From an uncultured Cedecea sp. (GTDB lineage Bacteria; Pseudomonadota; Gammaproteobacteria; Enterobacterales; Enterobacteriaceae): a DNA stretch of 64,000 bases. Below are positions 8,026 to 17,205 of this stretch, piece after piece. Within the stretch, counting starts at the first letter, position 1; the number at the start of each line of letters is the position of its first letter. Under the pieces are notes generated by a model. It made no database searches. It was given only the letters and a program-made list of their open reading frames with translations, and was not told the DNA's origin. The translations under genes and the position numbers were made by a program. The stretch lies in contig NZ_CANMLV010000020.1 in assembly GCF_947498825.1 (NCBI RefSeq), forward strand, positions 1 through 64,000, written 5' to 3'.

Positions 8026-9009
8026 ATGTTTAAACTAAATAATGTCAGGAACACGCTGCTTCTTATCGCTACTCTTTGTGTGGTTGGTATCAATCAGGCT
8101 TTTGCTGCCGCCTCAAATTGTCGGCCAACAAGTGCTGGTGATCATATCGATCTGTTTATCAGCTTTGAGATAACGAACGACACGGCAGTAATACCACCAG
8201 GCACAACACTCGTTAGCCAGAATAGTGATTTTATTGGTTTAACCTGTCAATTTACCGGCCCTACGAATAATATTTATTTCAAGTTTGCTATACCTGAAAG
8301 TGTAAAGAGCATGCTGAATAACAGCGGCGTTGATATATATCAGAGATATAACCTTGGCAGTGTGGTAGAGCATAATATCACTCTCCCGACGGTTCCTGAT
8401 ATTCTCTTAGGTTCCTGGGGGCAACCCGCTGTTGGGCTGGACAGAAGTTTTGGTATCCGCTACGCGTTTACTGTAAGAAAAGGTGTCGATGCATTGAAGC
8501 CTTTTGATACTGGCATTTTTTTACTGGGCTATCATATTAATGAGGCAGGAGCCAATATTGGTGCCCCTATTTATGCTCGTTTCGTCGGTAACCTGACGCT
8601 ACTTTGCCCCTCGCCAGAAGTTTATGTCGCTGCCTCAAATGGCGGCAGCGTGAATTTTGGTACTCTGGATCCCCGGAATCTCTACGCTGGCAGCACCGTC
8701 GTTAAAAACTTTACTGTGGGCATGGCAGTAAGACCAGACTGTGCAACCGGGTTGAATGTCTCAATACGTTTTGAACCAAATAATAATACTGTATTAGATA
8801 ATAAATACTTAGATATGGGTAATGGATTACAGGTACTGCTCAGCAATAGCAGTGGCGATGTAAACTATAACGAACCTTATTTTGTGGGTGAACTGATGCC
8901 ATATATACCACTTAACTTGCCTTATAGTGCCACGCTTTCCCATATACCTGGCAGCAATATTGTATCCGGACCATTTTCGAAAACAATTCGCGTTGTGGTT
9001 TCTTATTGA
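8026..9009 (+). CDS. Fimbrial tip adhesin, two-domain
   Basis: This 327-residue protein has a signal peptide (to about residue 28, QAFAAAS). At 327 residues it is about twice pilin size, as expected for an N-terminal receptor-binding domain plus a C-terminal pilin domain. The pilin-like part begins around residue 190 (LLCPSPEVYV) and ends with the typical terminal strand FSKTIRVVVSY. The first domain has its own cysteine pair (NCRPT and LTCQFT). It would sit at the fibre tip and bind the receptor, which cannot be named from sequence. It is the last gene of the operon. Confidence 0.8.
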   Translation: MFKLNNVRNTLLLIATLCVVGINQAFAAASNCRPTSAGDHIDLFISFEITNDTAVIPPGTTLVSQNSDFIGLTCQFTGPTNNIYFKFAIPESVKSMLNNSGVDIYQRYNLGSVVEHNITLPTVPDILLGSWGQPAVGLDRSFGIRYAFTVRKGVDALKPFDTGIFLLGYHINEAGANIGAPIYARFVGNLTLLCPSPEVYVAASNGGSVNFGTLDPRNLYAGSTVVKNFTVGMAVRPDCATGLNVSIRFEPNNNTVLDNKYLDMGNGLQVLLSNSSGDVNYNEPYFVGELMPYIPLNLPYSATLSHIPGSNIVSGPFSKTIRVVVSY

Positions 9010-9105
9010 TCCTCAGCACGGTTACTTAAACATTTTATAGTTATTATAACCAATAAAAACATAGAATTAACTTTACTCCAGCCATAATAGTTTCAGTCTG
9101 GAAAG

Positions 9106-9120
9106 GCCAGGGAACGGCCT
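9106..9120 (+). terminator. Weak hairpin after the fimbrial operon
   Basis: Inverted arms AGGCC and GGCCT enclose a short loop about 100 bp after the adhesin stop. The stem is short and no real U-run follows, so this is only a possible operon end. Confidence 0.25.
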
Positions 9121-9243
9121 ATTTAAGACTAAAATATAGACCAATCTCCTCATTGACCGATAGTAGATTTCATACTGTTAACCGTCTGGTAGTAGTCAGT
9201 TGCCACTCACTATGCAAATTCATCTGACTATAAACTGTTTAAT

Positions 9244-9257
9244 TAAGGTAAACCTTA
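9244..9257. promoter_or_regulatory. TAAGG-N4-CCTTA dyad upstream of the sensor kinase
   Basis: The dyad TAAGG-TAAA-CCTTA has the same arms and spacing as the one upstream of the pilin gene. It lies only about 35-48 bp before the kinase start codon, so a bound dimer would most simply block or autoregulate this promoter. The RcsB-like protein encoded downstream is the obvious candidate to bind it. Confidence 0.5.
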
Positions 9258-9291
9258 TTGATAAAAGGCGGTACGCCTTTATGATGTGTGC

Positions 9292-11703
9292 ATGAAATAT
9301 TATAATGATATCAAGAACAAGCAAAGATACTGGAGTGTTTTTTTCATTAAACTCTCGTTAACTGCTATCTCATTTTTGTTTGTGTTTTTATTTACCATAA
9401 CAATAATCGTTTATATTAATAATAAAACGAATGATTCTTTCTCTGATATATACAATTCAGTTGAAAATGATGCAATTAATACTCGAAACTATTATAAAAG
9501 CTATGAAACACTGCTATTATCATTGCTATATTCTACTTTTGACAACAGCAATATAGATGAAGTACTTATACTATTTAAAGAAAAAAACAATAAGAATTAC
9601 AATTTTTTAAATTATCAACCGAAACTGAATGTAAACGGCAATTCAAATATCATTCCTACTAAAAACCATATTTCAACGCTCATTGAAAAAAATGTTGATC
9701 TTATTCATATATCTACACTGAGTGGAGAAATTGACTTTATCGTTTCCCCCTCACCAAAAAATCGTCAAAAAATAAAACAGGATCGTTTCTGGTTATGGCG
9801 AAACTTATCTCAGTTCGATCAACACAGTATACAACCAAGTGAAAACAAAGTGGTATGGATTAATACTTCTGACATTCATGATGATAGAATGTATATGTTT
9901 ATTCCATTAAAAAACAACCCGGCTCATAGTGAGTGGTTAGGAATATCATTTATACCAACTAATGATACTATCAATGAAATATCATCTTTTAAAGACAACA
10001 AGTTTTTGCTCAGCCCGACAGGAAAAGTCGTTTCCTCTAAAAAGAATATGGGAAATGTATCCCAATGTCTGATTAGTAACTCTCAGAAAAATTTGTTATC
10101 AAACATTCAAAATAATATTATCCCAAAATATTTAAGTCTGAATATTTCCTTAGGACAACCAGGCTGGGGATTATTATATTGTGTGGAATGGCATACTGTT
10201 ATAAAAGAAAATATTAGCAGCTTTATTGGCTTGTTAATCTTGATTGTGGTAATTACAATTCTTAATTTTGCGGCTAATTACTATCTGTTCCGCTATTTGA
10301 TGAAACCGAACATAGCACGTTTTCGCTATCTGGAGAAAAGGAATGCCAGGCTAAATAGTCTGGTAGATAACGCCCCTGTTGGACTCGGATTAATTCGCTC
10401 TAACAATTTAGAGATTTTATTGGCTAACTCACTGATTAGAGAGTGGGTTTCCAGCGATCCTGAATGGCTGAGCAAAATAGTACCCCATACAGCATCGTTA
10501 ACATCACAGGAAATCTATCTGAATAACGGAAAAGTTTATCAGTTAAGCACCATGCTCCTGGAGGAAACCGATGAGGCGATAGTATTGTGCTTATTAAATG
10601 ATATTAGCTGGGTAAAGAAAAAAGAGCATTTTCTAAAAAATGAAAAAAATAATGCTGAGGCAGCTAATCTGGCAAAATCTATTTTTATCACAACCATGAG
10701 CCATGAAATTCGTACCCCGTTATACGGTATGTTAGCGACGCTCGAGCTTATGTATCTGACGCCACATACTGAGCAGCAGAATAACCACTTTAATACTTTA
10801 AAATACGCATTTACCAGTCTGCAGAGAATAGTTAATGATAGCCTTGATCTGTCAGTCATCGAGGCGGGGAAACTGCAACTGATCAATACACTGTTTAATC
10901 CGATGGAGCTTGCTGAACAGGTGATCACTTTTTTCTCCGCAAAAGCAGAAAGTAAAAATCTGACTCTCTATGCGATGTGTGATCCTGGCATTCCCTCAAC
11001 GTTAATCGGTGATAGCATCAGATTACGGCAGATACTGGATAACTTAATGAATAATGCTATTAAGTTCACCGATATAGGGCATATTATATTACGCATCACT
11101 GCTAAAGAATTCACTCTTGGTTCGGTACAATTAACGTTCGAAGTGACGGACTCAGGTATTGGGGTTAACCAGACTGATTTGCCAAAATTATTTGATCCTT
11201 TCTTTCATACCAACCGTCCGGGAGTCGGATCGGGTTTGGGGCTGTCCATTTGTCTGAGGCTGGTCAAAATGATGAATGGCACCATTGAAGCAGCAAGTAT
11301 CCCTGAGCTTGGTACCAGGGTTGCCGTAAATATCACCTTTCCATTACCAGAAGATAAGTTTGAGCTCGACGCAATTCATTTACCCCATGAAGTGGTTTTT
11401 GTAGATGGCGTGCTGCCAGAAATGGTCAACAATATTTGCGACTGGCTTTGCCTGTGGGGAGCAGATGCCCGTCCTCTGGAGTCAGAAATATCGGGAACAC
11501 TAGTCTCTACATGGCCTCACTCTTACAGAAGCACCCACTGGATTGGGCCACGGATTATCGCCCTTCCTTCTTCGGTGAACAGTTCGTTGTATGAAAATGC
11601 ACATACCACTATCATTAATGCTTACAGCGTACTGGATATTGGAAGAGAACTGGCACGACACTATGAACGGAAAATAAAAGCTGAATCTTCATCTACTGTA
11701 TAA
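9292..11703 (+). CDS. RcsC-like sensor histidine kinase without receiver or HPt
   Basis: This roughly 803-residue membrane kinase has a first membrane segment near residues 15-40, a periplasmic sensor region of about 260 residues, a second membrane segment near 305-325, and then a PAS-like linker. HisKA carries H471 in TMSHEIRTP. The ATPase domain has the N box DNLMNNAIKF and the G boxes DSGIGV and GSGLGLS. After this comes an RcsC-type ABL-like module (NICDWLCLWGADA), and the protein then stops. The receiver and HPt domains found in the second kinase are missing. I chose ATG 9292; a GTG at 9286 is also in frame. It probably feeds phosphate into the receiver and HPt of its neighbour. Confidence 0.82.
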   Translation: MKYYNDIKNKQRYWSVFFIKLSLTAISFLFVFLFTITIIVYINNKTNDSFSDIYNSVENDAINTRNYYKSYETLLLSLLYSTFDNSNIDEVLILFKEKNNKNYNFLNYQPKLNVNGNSNIIPTKNHISTLIEKNVDLIHISTLSGEIDFIVSPSPKNRQKIKQDRFWLWRNLSQFDQHSIQPSENKVVWINTSDIHDDRMYMFIPLKNNPAHSEWLGISFIPTNDTINEISSFKDNKFLLSPTGKVVSSKKNMGNVSQCLISNSQKNLLSNIQNNIIPKYLSLNISLGQPGWGLLYCVEWHTVIKENISSFIGLLILIVVITILNFAANYYLFRYLMKPNIARFRYLEKRNARLNSLVDNAPVGLGLIRSNNLEILLANSLIREWVSSDPEWLSKIVPHTASLTSQEIYLNNGKVYQLSTMLLEETDEAIVLCLLNDISWVKKKEHFLKNEKNNAEAANLAKSIFITTMSHEIRTPLYGMLATLELMYLTPHTEQQNNHFNTLKYAFTSLQRIVNDSLDLSVIEAGKLQLINTLFNPMELAEQVITFFSAKAESKNLTLYAMCDPGIPSTLIGDSIRLRQILDNLMNNAIKFTDIGHIILRITAKEFTLGSVQLTFEVTDSGIGVNQTDLPKLFDPFFHTNRPGVGSGLGLSICLRLVKMMNGTIEAASIPELGTRVAVNITFPLPEDKFELDAIHLPHEVVFVDGVLPEMVNNICDWLCLWGADARPLESEISGTLVSTWPHSYRSTHWIGPRIIALPSSVNSSLYENAHTTIINAYSVLDIGRELARHYERKIKAESSSTV

Positions 11704-12050
11704 TTCATCACTGTTTTTCGACAGTCTTTTAGCTGGACTGGTTCTCAGTGAATAAGTGATTATCCAGAAGATCGTTCCCAGGTTATCCTGTCACTGGCAT
11801 GTATATCAAGCGTCGCCCTTTATTGTGACCTCGGTATATGCTTAGTCCTGAGATTCCTTCCACTTTCCAGCCTGAGACAGGCTGGTTAAGCTAAAAATTT
11901 TTTAGCTTGTATCGGCTTTTTATAGTAAAAATTTGTTTTACCGTAGAGCGTAATGTGCAAAAAAAGCTGCTGCCATCACATTATGGCAGTCCATTTTTTG
12001 TATATTGCTCTGAGATGTCTTTTACATAAATGTTAAAAAATAGAGGCCAT
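11704..12050. other. Intergenic region between the two kinase genes
   Basis: This 347-bp gap holds two adjacent hairpins: CCAGCCT/AGGCTGG at about 11867-11885 and AAGCTAAAAA/TTTTTTAGCTT at about 11888-11908. The second ends in a T-rich stretch and may end transcription of the first kinase gene. The second kinase therefore probably has its own promoter. I see no gene here. Confidence 0.45.
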
Positions 12051-15000
12051 ATGCGGGAAACCCCTTTAATCAAAATCCTTCAATGGTCACGGCGGCATAA
12101 CTGGTTACTATTTGGAATAGTTCCCCTGACTTTTGCACTTGCAGTTTTACTACTGTGGGGGAGCTTACGCATAATTGAGCAGGAAAAGAAGCGTCTGATC
12201 CTGGACTTTTCAACACTCGTTTCTTACGCCCGGGAACAGGAAAAGTTTTTACAGGATATCAACGATCCTCAAGATTTCTCTTTTGCTGTTAAAAATGAAG
12301 AATTATTAAATCGCGGTGTTTTTGAAAAATACCCCGGTACTCATGACAACTATTATAGCATTCCCGAATCACAGGCTAACTTGACTTACTCCTGGGAGTG
12401 CTCAAAAAATGCTGACTGCACTAAAACAGAAAAGGATATCACCCCGTATGGTACTTATCTTTCGTATAAATTCTTAAATTTTTGGTCAGCTTCGTATTTT
12501 CCATCGTCATCGGTATGGTTAATTTCAGCCAGCGATATCGTTAATATCGGTGTTCCCGCTTTAGATGATGATGATTCTGACTTCAAAGAAGACCTCACTG
12601 AATTCCAGACAGTGACACAAGCGACAGAAAAATATATTTCCCAGAAGGAAGTTGCAGGTTGTCAGGTTGTTAATGAGAATAATAAAGTGGTTTGGTTTAA
12701 AGACCAACATCTCCCCGGAAAATTGCTTGGTATAATCATGACCGAAATCCAAGCAACAACGCCCTCTTCAGCCAATAAAACCAAGGATTGTTTATATGCT
12801 GTAGCTATTCTTGACCCACACAGAATTAATGTTCTGGAGCGTGCGGTTTACCCCACGCTTGATAGTTCATTCTGGCTGCTGCGCCGTGATAATTTTTGGT
12901 TTGTGCATGAACACTACGGTACTTTGCTGGGTGAAGGTGACGCACCATCATTCGAAGAGCAAGGTATATACTTGACGAAAAACGGTATCGTTTTTAAAGT
13001 GGAGGACGATAGTGATAACTGGACAGGCTATTATCTTGTCAGTTACCTGAGCTTTTTCCAGGATAATACTTGGTTATCCGGTGGGTTACTCACCATTATC
13101 CTTTTTAGCCTGTTTGGCAGTCTGATGTATCATCGTTGGTATACACAACGCGTTATTTTACCTGCGCAAACTGCCCATGAAAAATTATTAGAAAGTGAAG
13201 AATTCAGCAAAACACTTATTCAAACGGCTCCGGTTGCCGTCTGCCTGATTTCGCGTGAAAACTGTAGGGTTGTTTTTGCTAATGAGCTGGCGTTAACATG
13301 GCTAAATCCTGATGACAGCGGAAAAATTGGCATCAGTAGCTGGTCAGATAGTTTTTTATGTCAAATCATTCGTGACAATGAAGCCGGTATGATTGAACAG
13401 CTGGCCATTTCAGATACATTAACGGTTGACGTCAGCTATTTATCCACGCGCTATAAACAAAAAGATGTCATCCTTTGTGCATTCACTGACGTCAGTCTTC
13501 ATGTCGAAACTGAACGTCACTTAAAACAGGCAAAACTTGCAGCCAACGAAGCCAATGAAGCTAAGACTCTGTTTTTGGCAACAATGAGTCATGAAATACG
13601 CACCCCTCTTTACGGAACCCTTGGCACCATAGAACTGCTCTCTTTAACTGAACTGGATACAAAACAGCGGCAATATCTGAACCGAATTGAAATCGCTTCT
13701 CAGTCATTGATGCAGCTGATCAGCGATATTCTTGATATCAGTAAAATTGAAGCTAACCAGTTACAGCTGGAAAATGTTGCATTTAATCCTCTTGAATTAG
13801 TACAAGGTTGCACCAGTTCCTACTCATCAGTTGCCTATAATAAGGGGCTGTTGCTATTTTCAATTATTCCGACGGATCTTCCGGCCCAGGTTTGCGGTGA
13901 CCCAAATCGGCTCCGTCAGATTATTAATAATTTAATCAGTAATGCCATAAAGTTCACTGACTATGGTCATGTGATTGTTCGTATTAGTCAGACGAAAAAA
14001 ACAGCAATACAATCTCGCTTGCTGATAGAGGTATTAGACAGCGGCATAGGAATAGAAGCAGAGTATCAAAAAAATCTGTTTCAGCCTTTCTTCCTGGTCA
14101 ACTCTGAAAGTTATACCGCAAGTGGTGCAGGTTTGGGGTTATTTATTTGTTCCCGCCTTGCTGGATTAATGAACAGTAAAGTACAGGTCATCAGTGAGCC
14201 ACGTATTGGTAGTAAGTTTTCTGTTGAAATCGATTTCAATTTACCTGAAATAAATCTTCCGCCTACGATCATGCCCAAACTTGATCAGGCCAATATAGTA
14301 GTACGTAGTCCCCATCCTGATTTAACAAAGAATATTGCTCTGTGGCTCAGTCTTTGGGGGGCAAATGTCAAGATATTTGTCGAACAAATGCCCAGTGATG
14401 ACAGACATACAACGCTCGTGGATATTCAATTAAAAAAAGACATTCTTCCCGTCGACTGGGAAGGTCAAACAGTCACGGTTTCACTATCAGAGCAGTTTGA
14501 TCATGCTTATAATATAGACGCGTATAATATATTCAGTATCGGCTTTGGTTTAGAACAATTTTTCTACGGGAACAGGACGCAACAATCTCAACAGCCCGTC
14601 TTTCCTCACTTTGCAATTAATGTACTTATTGCTGAAGATAATCCGCTCAATCAAATTACACTGAAGGAGCAGCTTGAGCTGCTGGGCTGTGCAGTAACAC
14701 TGGCAAGTGATGGAGAAGAAGCCCTGGCACTGTGGGATATCTCTCCGAGCGATATGGTTTTTACTGATGTTAATATGCCCTATCTCAATGGCTATGGGCT
14801 GGCGACGAAATTACGTTCTGAAGGTGTCACTGTTCCTATTATAGGACTGACTGCTAATGCCATGCTGGATGAAGAAAAACGTTGCATTGAATCCGGGATG
14901 GATGCCTGGCTGGTAAAACCGATTGAATTAAAAAAACTATCTGAAATTTTAAGCAATTATATTAGCACTGAGCACTTAAAACATATTGATGAGTCGTTAT

Positions 15001-15287
15001 TCGCACAACCAACAGTAGATATCCTCACTAAGCACCGGGATATCTTTATTCAATCGATGCGTGATGATTTGGAAGCCCTGCAAAAATCGATAATAAGTCT
15101 GGATGCAAAGATGATAGCCATGACCTTACATCGTATGAGAGGTGCTTTGGTACTTGCTAACTATCATGATCTTTCTCTGCGACTGGAAATTATGGGAGAA
15201 TATCTGGAATTGCATGGTATGGATGAAAAAAGTATTCCACAGGTAAATGCCCTGGTGAGCGAGATACAACTGCTACTTGAGCAATGA
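12051..15287 (+). CDS. RcsC/BvgS-like hybrid sensor kinase with receiver and HPt
   Basis: This 1078-residue protein has a membrane segment at about residues 25-45, a large periplasmic sensor, a second membrane segment near 340-360 and a PAS-like region. Next come HisKA with H514 (TMSHEIRTP), an ATPase domain (NNLISNAIKF, DSGIGI, GAGLGLF), the ABL-like module, a receiver with D906 (FTDVNMP) and a C-terminal HPt with H1027 (LHRMRGAL). This is a complete His-Asp-His relay that would pass phosphate to the RcsB-like regulator 27 bp downstream. I prefer ATG 12051 because AGAGG precedes it; ATG 12030 has no ribosome site. The first kinase has the same plan up to the ABL-like module, so the two probably arose by duplication. 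Confidence 0.88.
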   Translation: MRETPLIKILQWSRRHNWLLFGIVPLTFALAVLLLWGSLRIIEQEKKRLILDFSTLVSYAREQEKFLQDINDPQDFSFAVKNEELLNRGVFEKYPGTHDNYYSIPESQANLTYSWECSKNADCTKTEKDITPYGTYLSYKFLNFWSASYFPSSSVWLISASDIVNIGVPALDDDDSDFKEDLTEFQTVTQATEKYISQKEVAGCQVVNENNKVVWFKDQHLPGKLLGIIMTEIQATTPSSANKTKDCLYAVAILDPHRINVLERAVYPTLDSSFWLLRRDNFWFVHEHYGTLLGEGDAPSFEEQGIYLTKNGIVFKVEDDSDNWTGYYLVSYLSFFQDNTWLSGGLLTIILFSLFGSLMYHRWYTQRVILPAQTAHEKLLESEEFSKTLIQTAPVAVCLISRENCRVVFANELALTWLNPDDSGKIGISSWSDSFLCQIIRDNEAGMIEQLAISDTLTVDVSYLSTRYKQKDVILCAFTDVSLHVETERHLKQAKLAANEANEAKTLFLATMSHEIRTPLYGTLGTIELLSLTELDTKQRQYLNRIEIASQSLMQLISDILDISKIEANQLQLENVAFNPLELVQGCTSSYSSVAYNKGLLLFSIIPTDLPAQVCGDPNRLRQIINNLISNAIKFTDYGHVIVRISQTKKTAIQSRLLIEVLDSGIGIEAEYQKNLFQPFFLVNSESYTASGAGLGLFICSRLAGLMNSKVQVISEPRIGSKFSVEIDFNLPEINLPPTIMPKLDQANIVVRSPHPDLTKNIALWLSLWGANVKIFVEQMPSDDRHTTLVDIQLKKDILPVDWEGQTVTVSLSEQFDHAYNIDAYNIFSIGFGLEQFFYGNRTQQSQQPVFPHFAINVLIAEDNPLNQITLKEQLELLGCAVTLASDGEEALALWDISPSDMVFTDVNMPYLNGYGLATKLRSEGVTVPIIGLTANAMLDEEKRCIESGMDAWLVKPIELKKLSEILSNYISTEHLKHIDESLFAQPTVDILTKHRDIFIQSMRDDLEALQKSIISLDAKMIAMTLHRMRGALVLANYHDLSLRLEIMGEYLELHGMDEKSIPQVNALVSEIQLLLEQ

Positions 15288-15314
15288 ACAGACTCCTGAA
15301 CCAAGAGAAAAAAA

Positions 15315-15965
15315 ATGAAAAAGATGCGAGTGGTATTAGTCGACGATCATCAAGTCGTTTTAGCTGGAATGAAAGATTATATTAATCAGTTGCCTGATAT
15401 TGAGGTGATTGGGACGTACTCAACATCTTCAGCATTAATCAAAAGCTTAGAGACTGACATCCCGGACATTATAATTACCGACTATAATATGCCTAAGGAT
15501 GAGCTCTATGTAGATGGCATCCGCTTTGTCAGTTATTTAAAGAGAAGCTATCCACAAATTAAATTGTTGGTACTCACCATGATTACTAACTCAATGATCG
15601 TTTCATCTTTATACGATTTTGGGATAGCCGGAGTTGTTTACAAGCAAGATCCTCTTGATGAGATGCGTAAAGCGCTGCATGCAATCCGAATGAATCATAT
15701 TTATTATCCTCCTTCTTTTAACATTGACTCGTATAAAGTAAAAAAGAAGCCTTTACTTAATGATAAAATCAACAGTCTTTCACCCAGAGAGTTCGAAGTC
15801 CTGCGTTACTTTGTTTCTGGAGAATCCATCGTGAGTATCTCTGCACGGCTTAATCGTAGTGCTAAAACAATTAGCTTACAAAAAAATTCAGCGATGAGAA
15901 AACTAGATATCGATAATAATCAGGAACTTATACAGTTCTGTACGATAAATAATATTTTTGACTAA
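15315..15965 (+). CDS. RcsB-like response regulator (NarL/LuxR class)
   Basis: This 216-residue protein has an N-terminal receiver with acidic pair DD at 10-11, phospho-acceptor D56 (IIITDYNMP) and K near 110 (VVYKQ). Its C-terminal LuxR-type helix-turn-helix (LSPREFEVLRYFVSGE through SAKTISLQKNSAMRKL) has the RcsB-style KTIS-QK-SAM-KL recognition helix. Length and layout match RcsB. It is the last gene of the fimbria-kinase region and the natural final acceptor of the relay. I infer that it controls the fimbrial operon and the kinase gene through the shared TAAGG-N4-CCTTA dyads. RcsB-like regulators next to fimbriae are known (for example RocA1 of Pseudomonas), but this one is not named. Confidence 0.88.
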   Translation: MKKMRVVLVDDHQVVLAGMKDYINQLPDIEVIGTYSTSSALIKSLETDIPDIIITDYNMPKDELYVDGIRFVSYLKRSYPQIKLLVLTMITNSMIVSSLYDFGIAGVVYKQDPLDEMRKALHAIRMNHIYYPPSFNIDSYKVKKKPLLNDKINSLSPREFEVLRYFVSGESIVSISARLNRSAKTISLQKNSAMRKLDIDNNQELIQFCTINNIFD

Positions 15966-16108
15966 ATCGTCACTGCCTCCTCATGTATTTATATTGGCAG
16001 GCAACGCTCGAACAGGCCATAAAGCGCTTTCCCACGCCTATGGCCTGAATGCTACCTGCAGCACTATCACTGGTTTCCAATACCCGGGATAAAACAGAGG
16101 GGCGTGGC

Positions 16109-17068
16109 TTATTTTTTAGGTAATAGCCTGCCGCTTATGAGTAACAAAAGGGTTTTCACGATAAGTCCGGTGAGTAACACATTGGCCAATGAAAAGAGTA
16201 TCCACGACAATACCTGCATATCATCTCCTGCCCGACTCTGTGCCAGCCGCAAAGCCGCATTCGCCATCGCGGAAAGTCCGAACGAAAATGCCCACATCGC
16301 CGGACTAAAACCGCCGGCAAAAAACCATCTTACCAGCCTCAGCATGAAGAATAGTTGCAACAAGCCATAACCCAACAATAACAGGGCGAAGATATCAAAA
16401 TGATTTCCATTAACGCATAGCCATGCATAGCAGGCAACAAAAGCAGGAGCGAGCTGAATACCAATAACGCCCCGGGCCGGGCCAGCCAGTGCCGTCTGCG
16501 TACGCAGGCGATGAATAATGGCTGGCTCCAGTGTTAGCCAGGAAATCAGCCCCGCCCCCAAAAACAGTGCACCGATATCCTGATGTTCGGCAGTTCCAAA
16601 AGCCATCGCACAGATAAAATTAGCTGCGACGGTTGGCAGATAAAAACCCGGTGTTGTCGCTTCTGAAGCAAATTCACCGCGCCACAGAGGTGCGCAACGC
16701 CATGCGGAGAAAGTCAACTGCCCGATAGCGCCGACAATCATTAATATATTGGCAAGCATCAGATGATAAGGATACAGTCCTGTTGAAACCAATACGCCAC
16801 CCGCAGGTAACAGGCTAATGAAACTAAACTGGTTATTATCCAGAAACTCATCATATATCGCTTTCGGAGCGGTCAGGCAGCGAGCGAGGTAAATCAGCGC
16901 CAGTATTAACCAGATAAAACACCCAGAAAAAATAAGTGCCTCACCCAACCAGGCTGGGCCAATCCCAAGCGTAGCAGCATAGCGCCAGCTGCTACCCAAC
17001 CCAAAGACCCCGAGAACTATCCCAAAAAAACTAACAGGAACACGATGAACAAACTGCATCACTGACAT
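16109..17068 (-). CDS. tehA: TehA/SLAC1-family channel
   Basis: This 319-residue integral membrane protein is in the tellurite-resistance/dicarboxylate transporter (TDT) family, with about ten membrane helices and the family start VPVSFFGIVLGVFGLGSSWR. E. coli TehA is a homotrimeric anion channel linked to tellurite tolerance when overexpressed; its natural substrate is unsettled. No tehB methyltransferase gene is adjacent. It converges on the response regulator gene across 143 bp holding the inverted repeat AGGCCATA/TATGGCCT (16014-16046), a possible shared end signal. The gene looks intact. Confidence 0.82.
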   Translation of the reverse strand: MSVMQFVHRVPVSFFGIVLGVFGLGSSWRYAATLGIGPAWLGEALIFSGCFIWLILALIYLARCLTAPKAIYDEFLDNNQFSFISLLPAGGVLVSTGLYPYHLMLANILMIVGAIGQLTFSAWRCAPLWRGEFASEATTPGFYLPTVAANFICAMAFGTAEHQDIGALFLGAGLISWLTLEPAIIHRLRTQTALAGPARGVIGIQLAPAFVACYAWLCVNGNHFDIFALLLLGYGLLQLFFMLRLVRWFFAGGFSPAMWAFSFGLSAMANAALRLAQSRAGDDMQVLSWILFSLANVLLTGLIVKTLLLLISGRLLPKK

Positions 17069-17167
17069 GATGATTAGCCGAAAAGAGGAATGAACAATAA
17101 AGATTATACGCGAAGAAAACCATCAGCAATAAATCTAACTTAAATACACTGGGATACTTATTTAAAG

Positions 17168-17195
17168 AGAGCTATCCCCGGAAAGATAACTCCCT
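17168..17195 (-). terminator. Possible terminator of the lyase-PTS operon
   Basis: On the minus strand GAGTTATC and GATAGCTC pair (one G-U) across an 8-nt loop, followed by TCTTTAAAT. It lies about 10-40 bp after the lyase stop. The U-run is weak. Confidence 0.35.
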
Positions 17196-17205
17196 TTGTG
17201 ACAAT

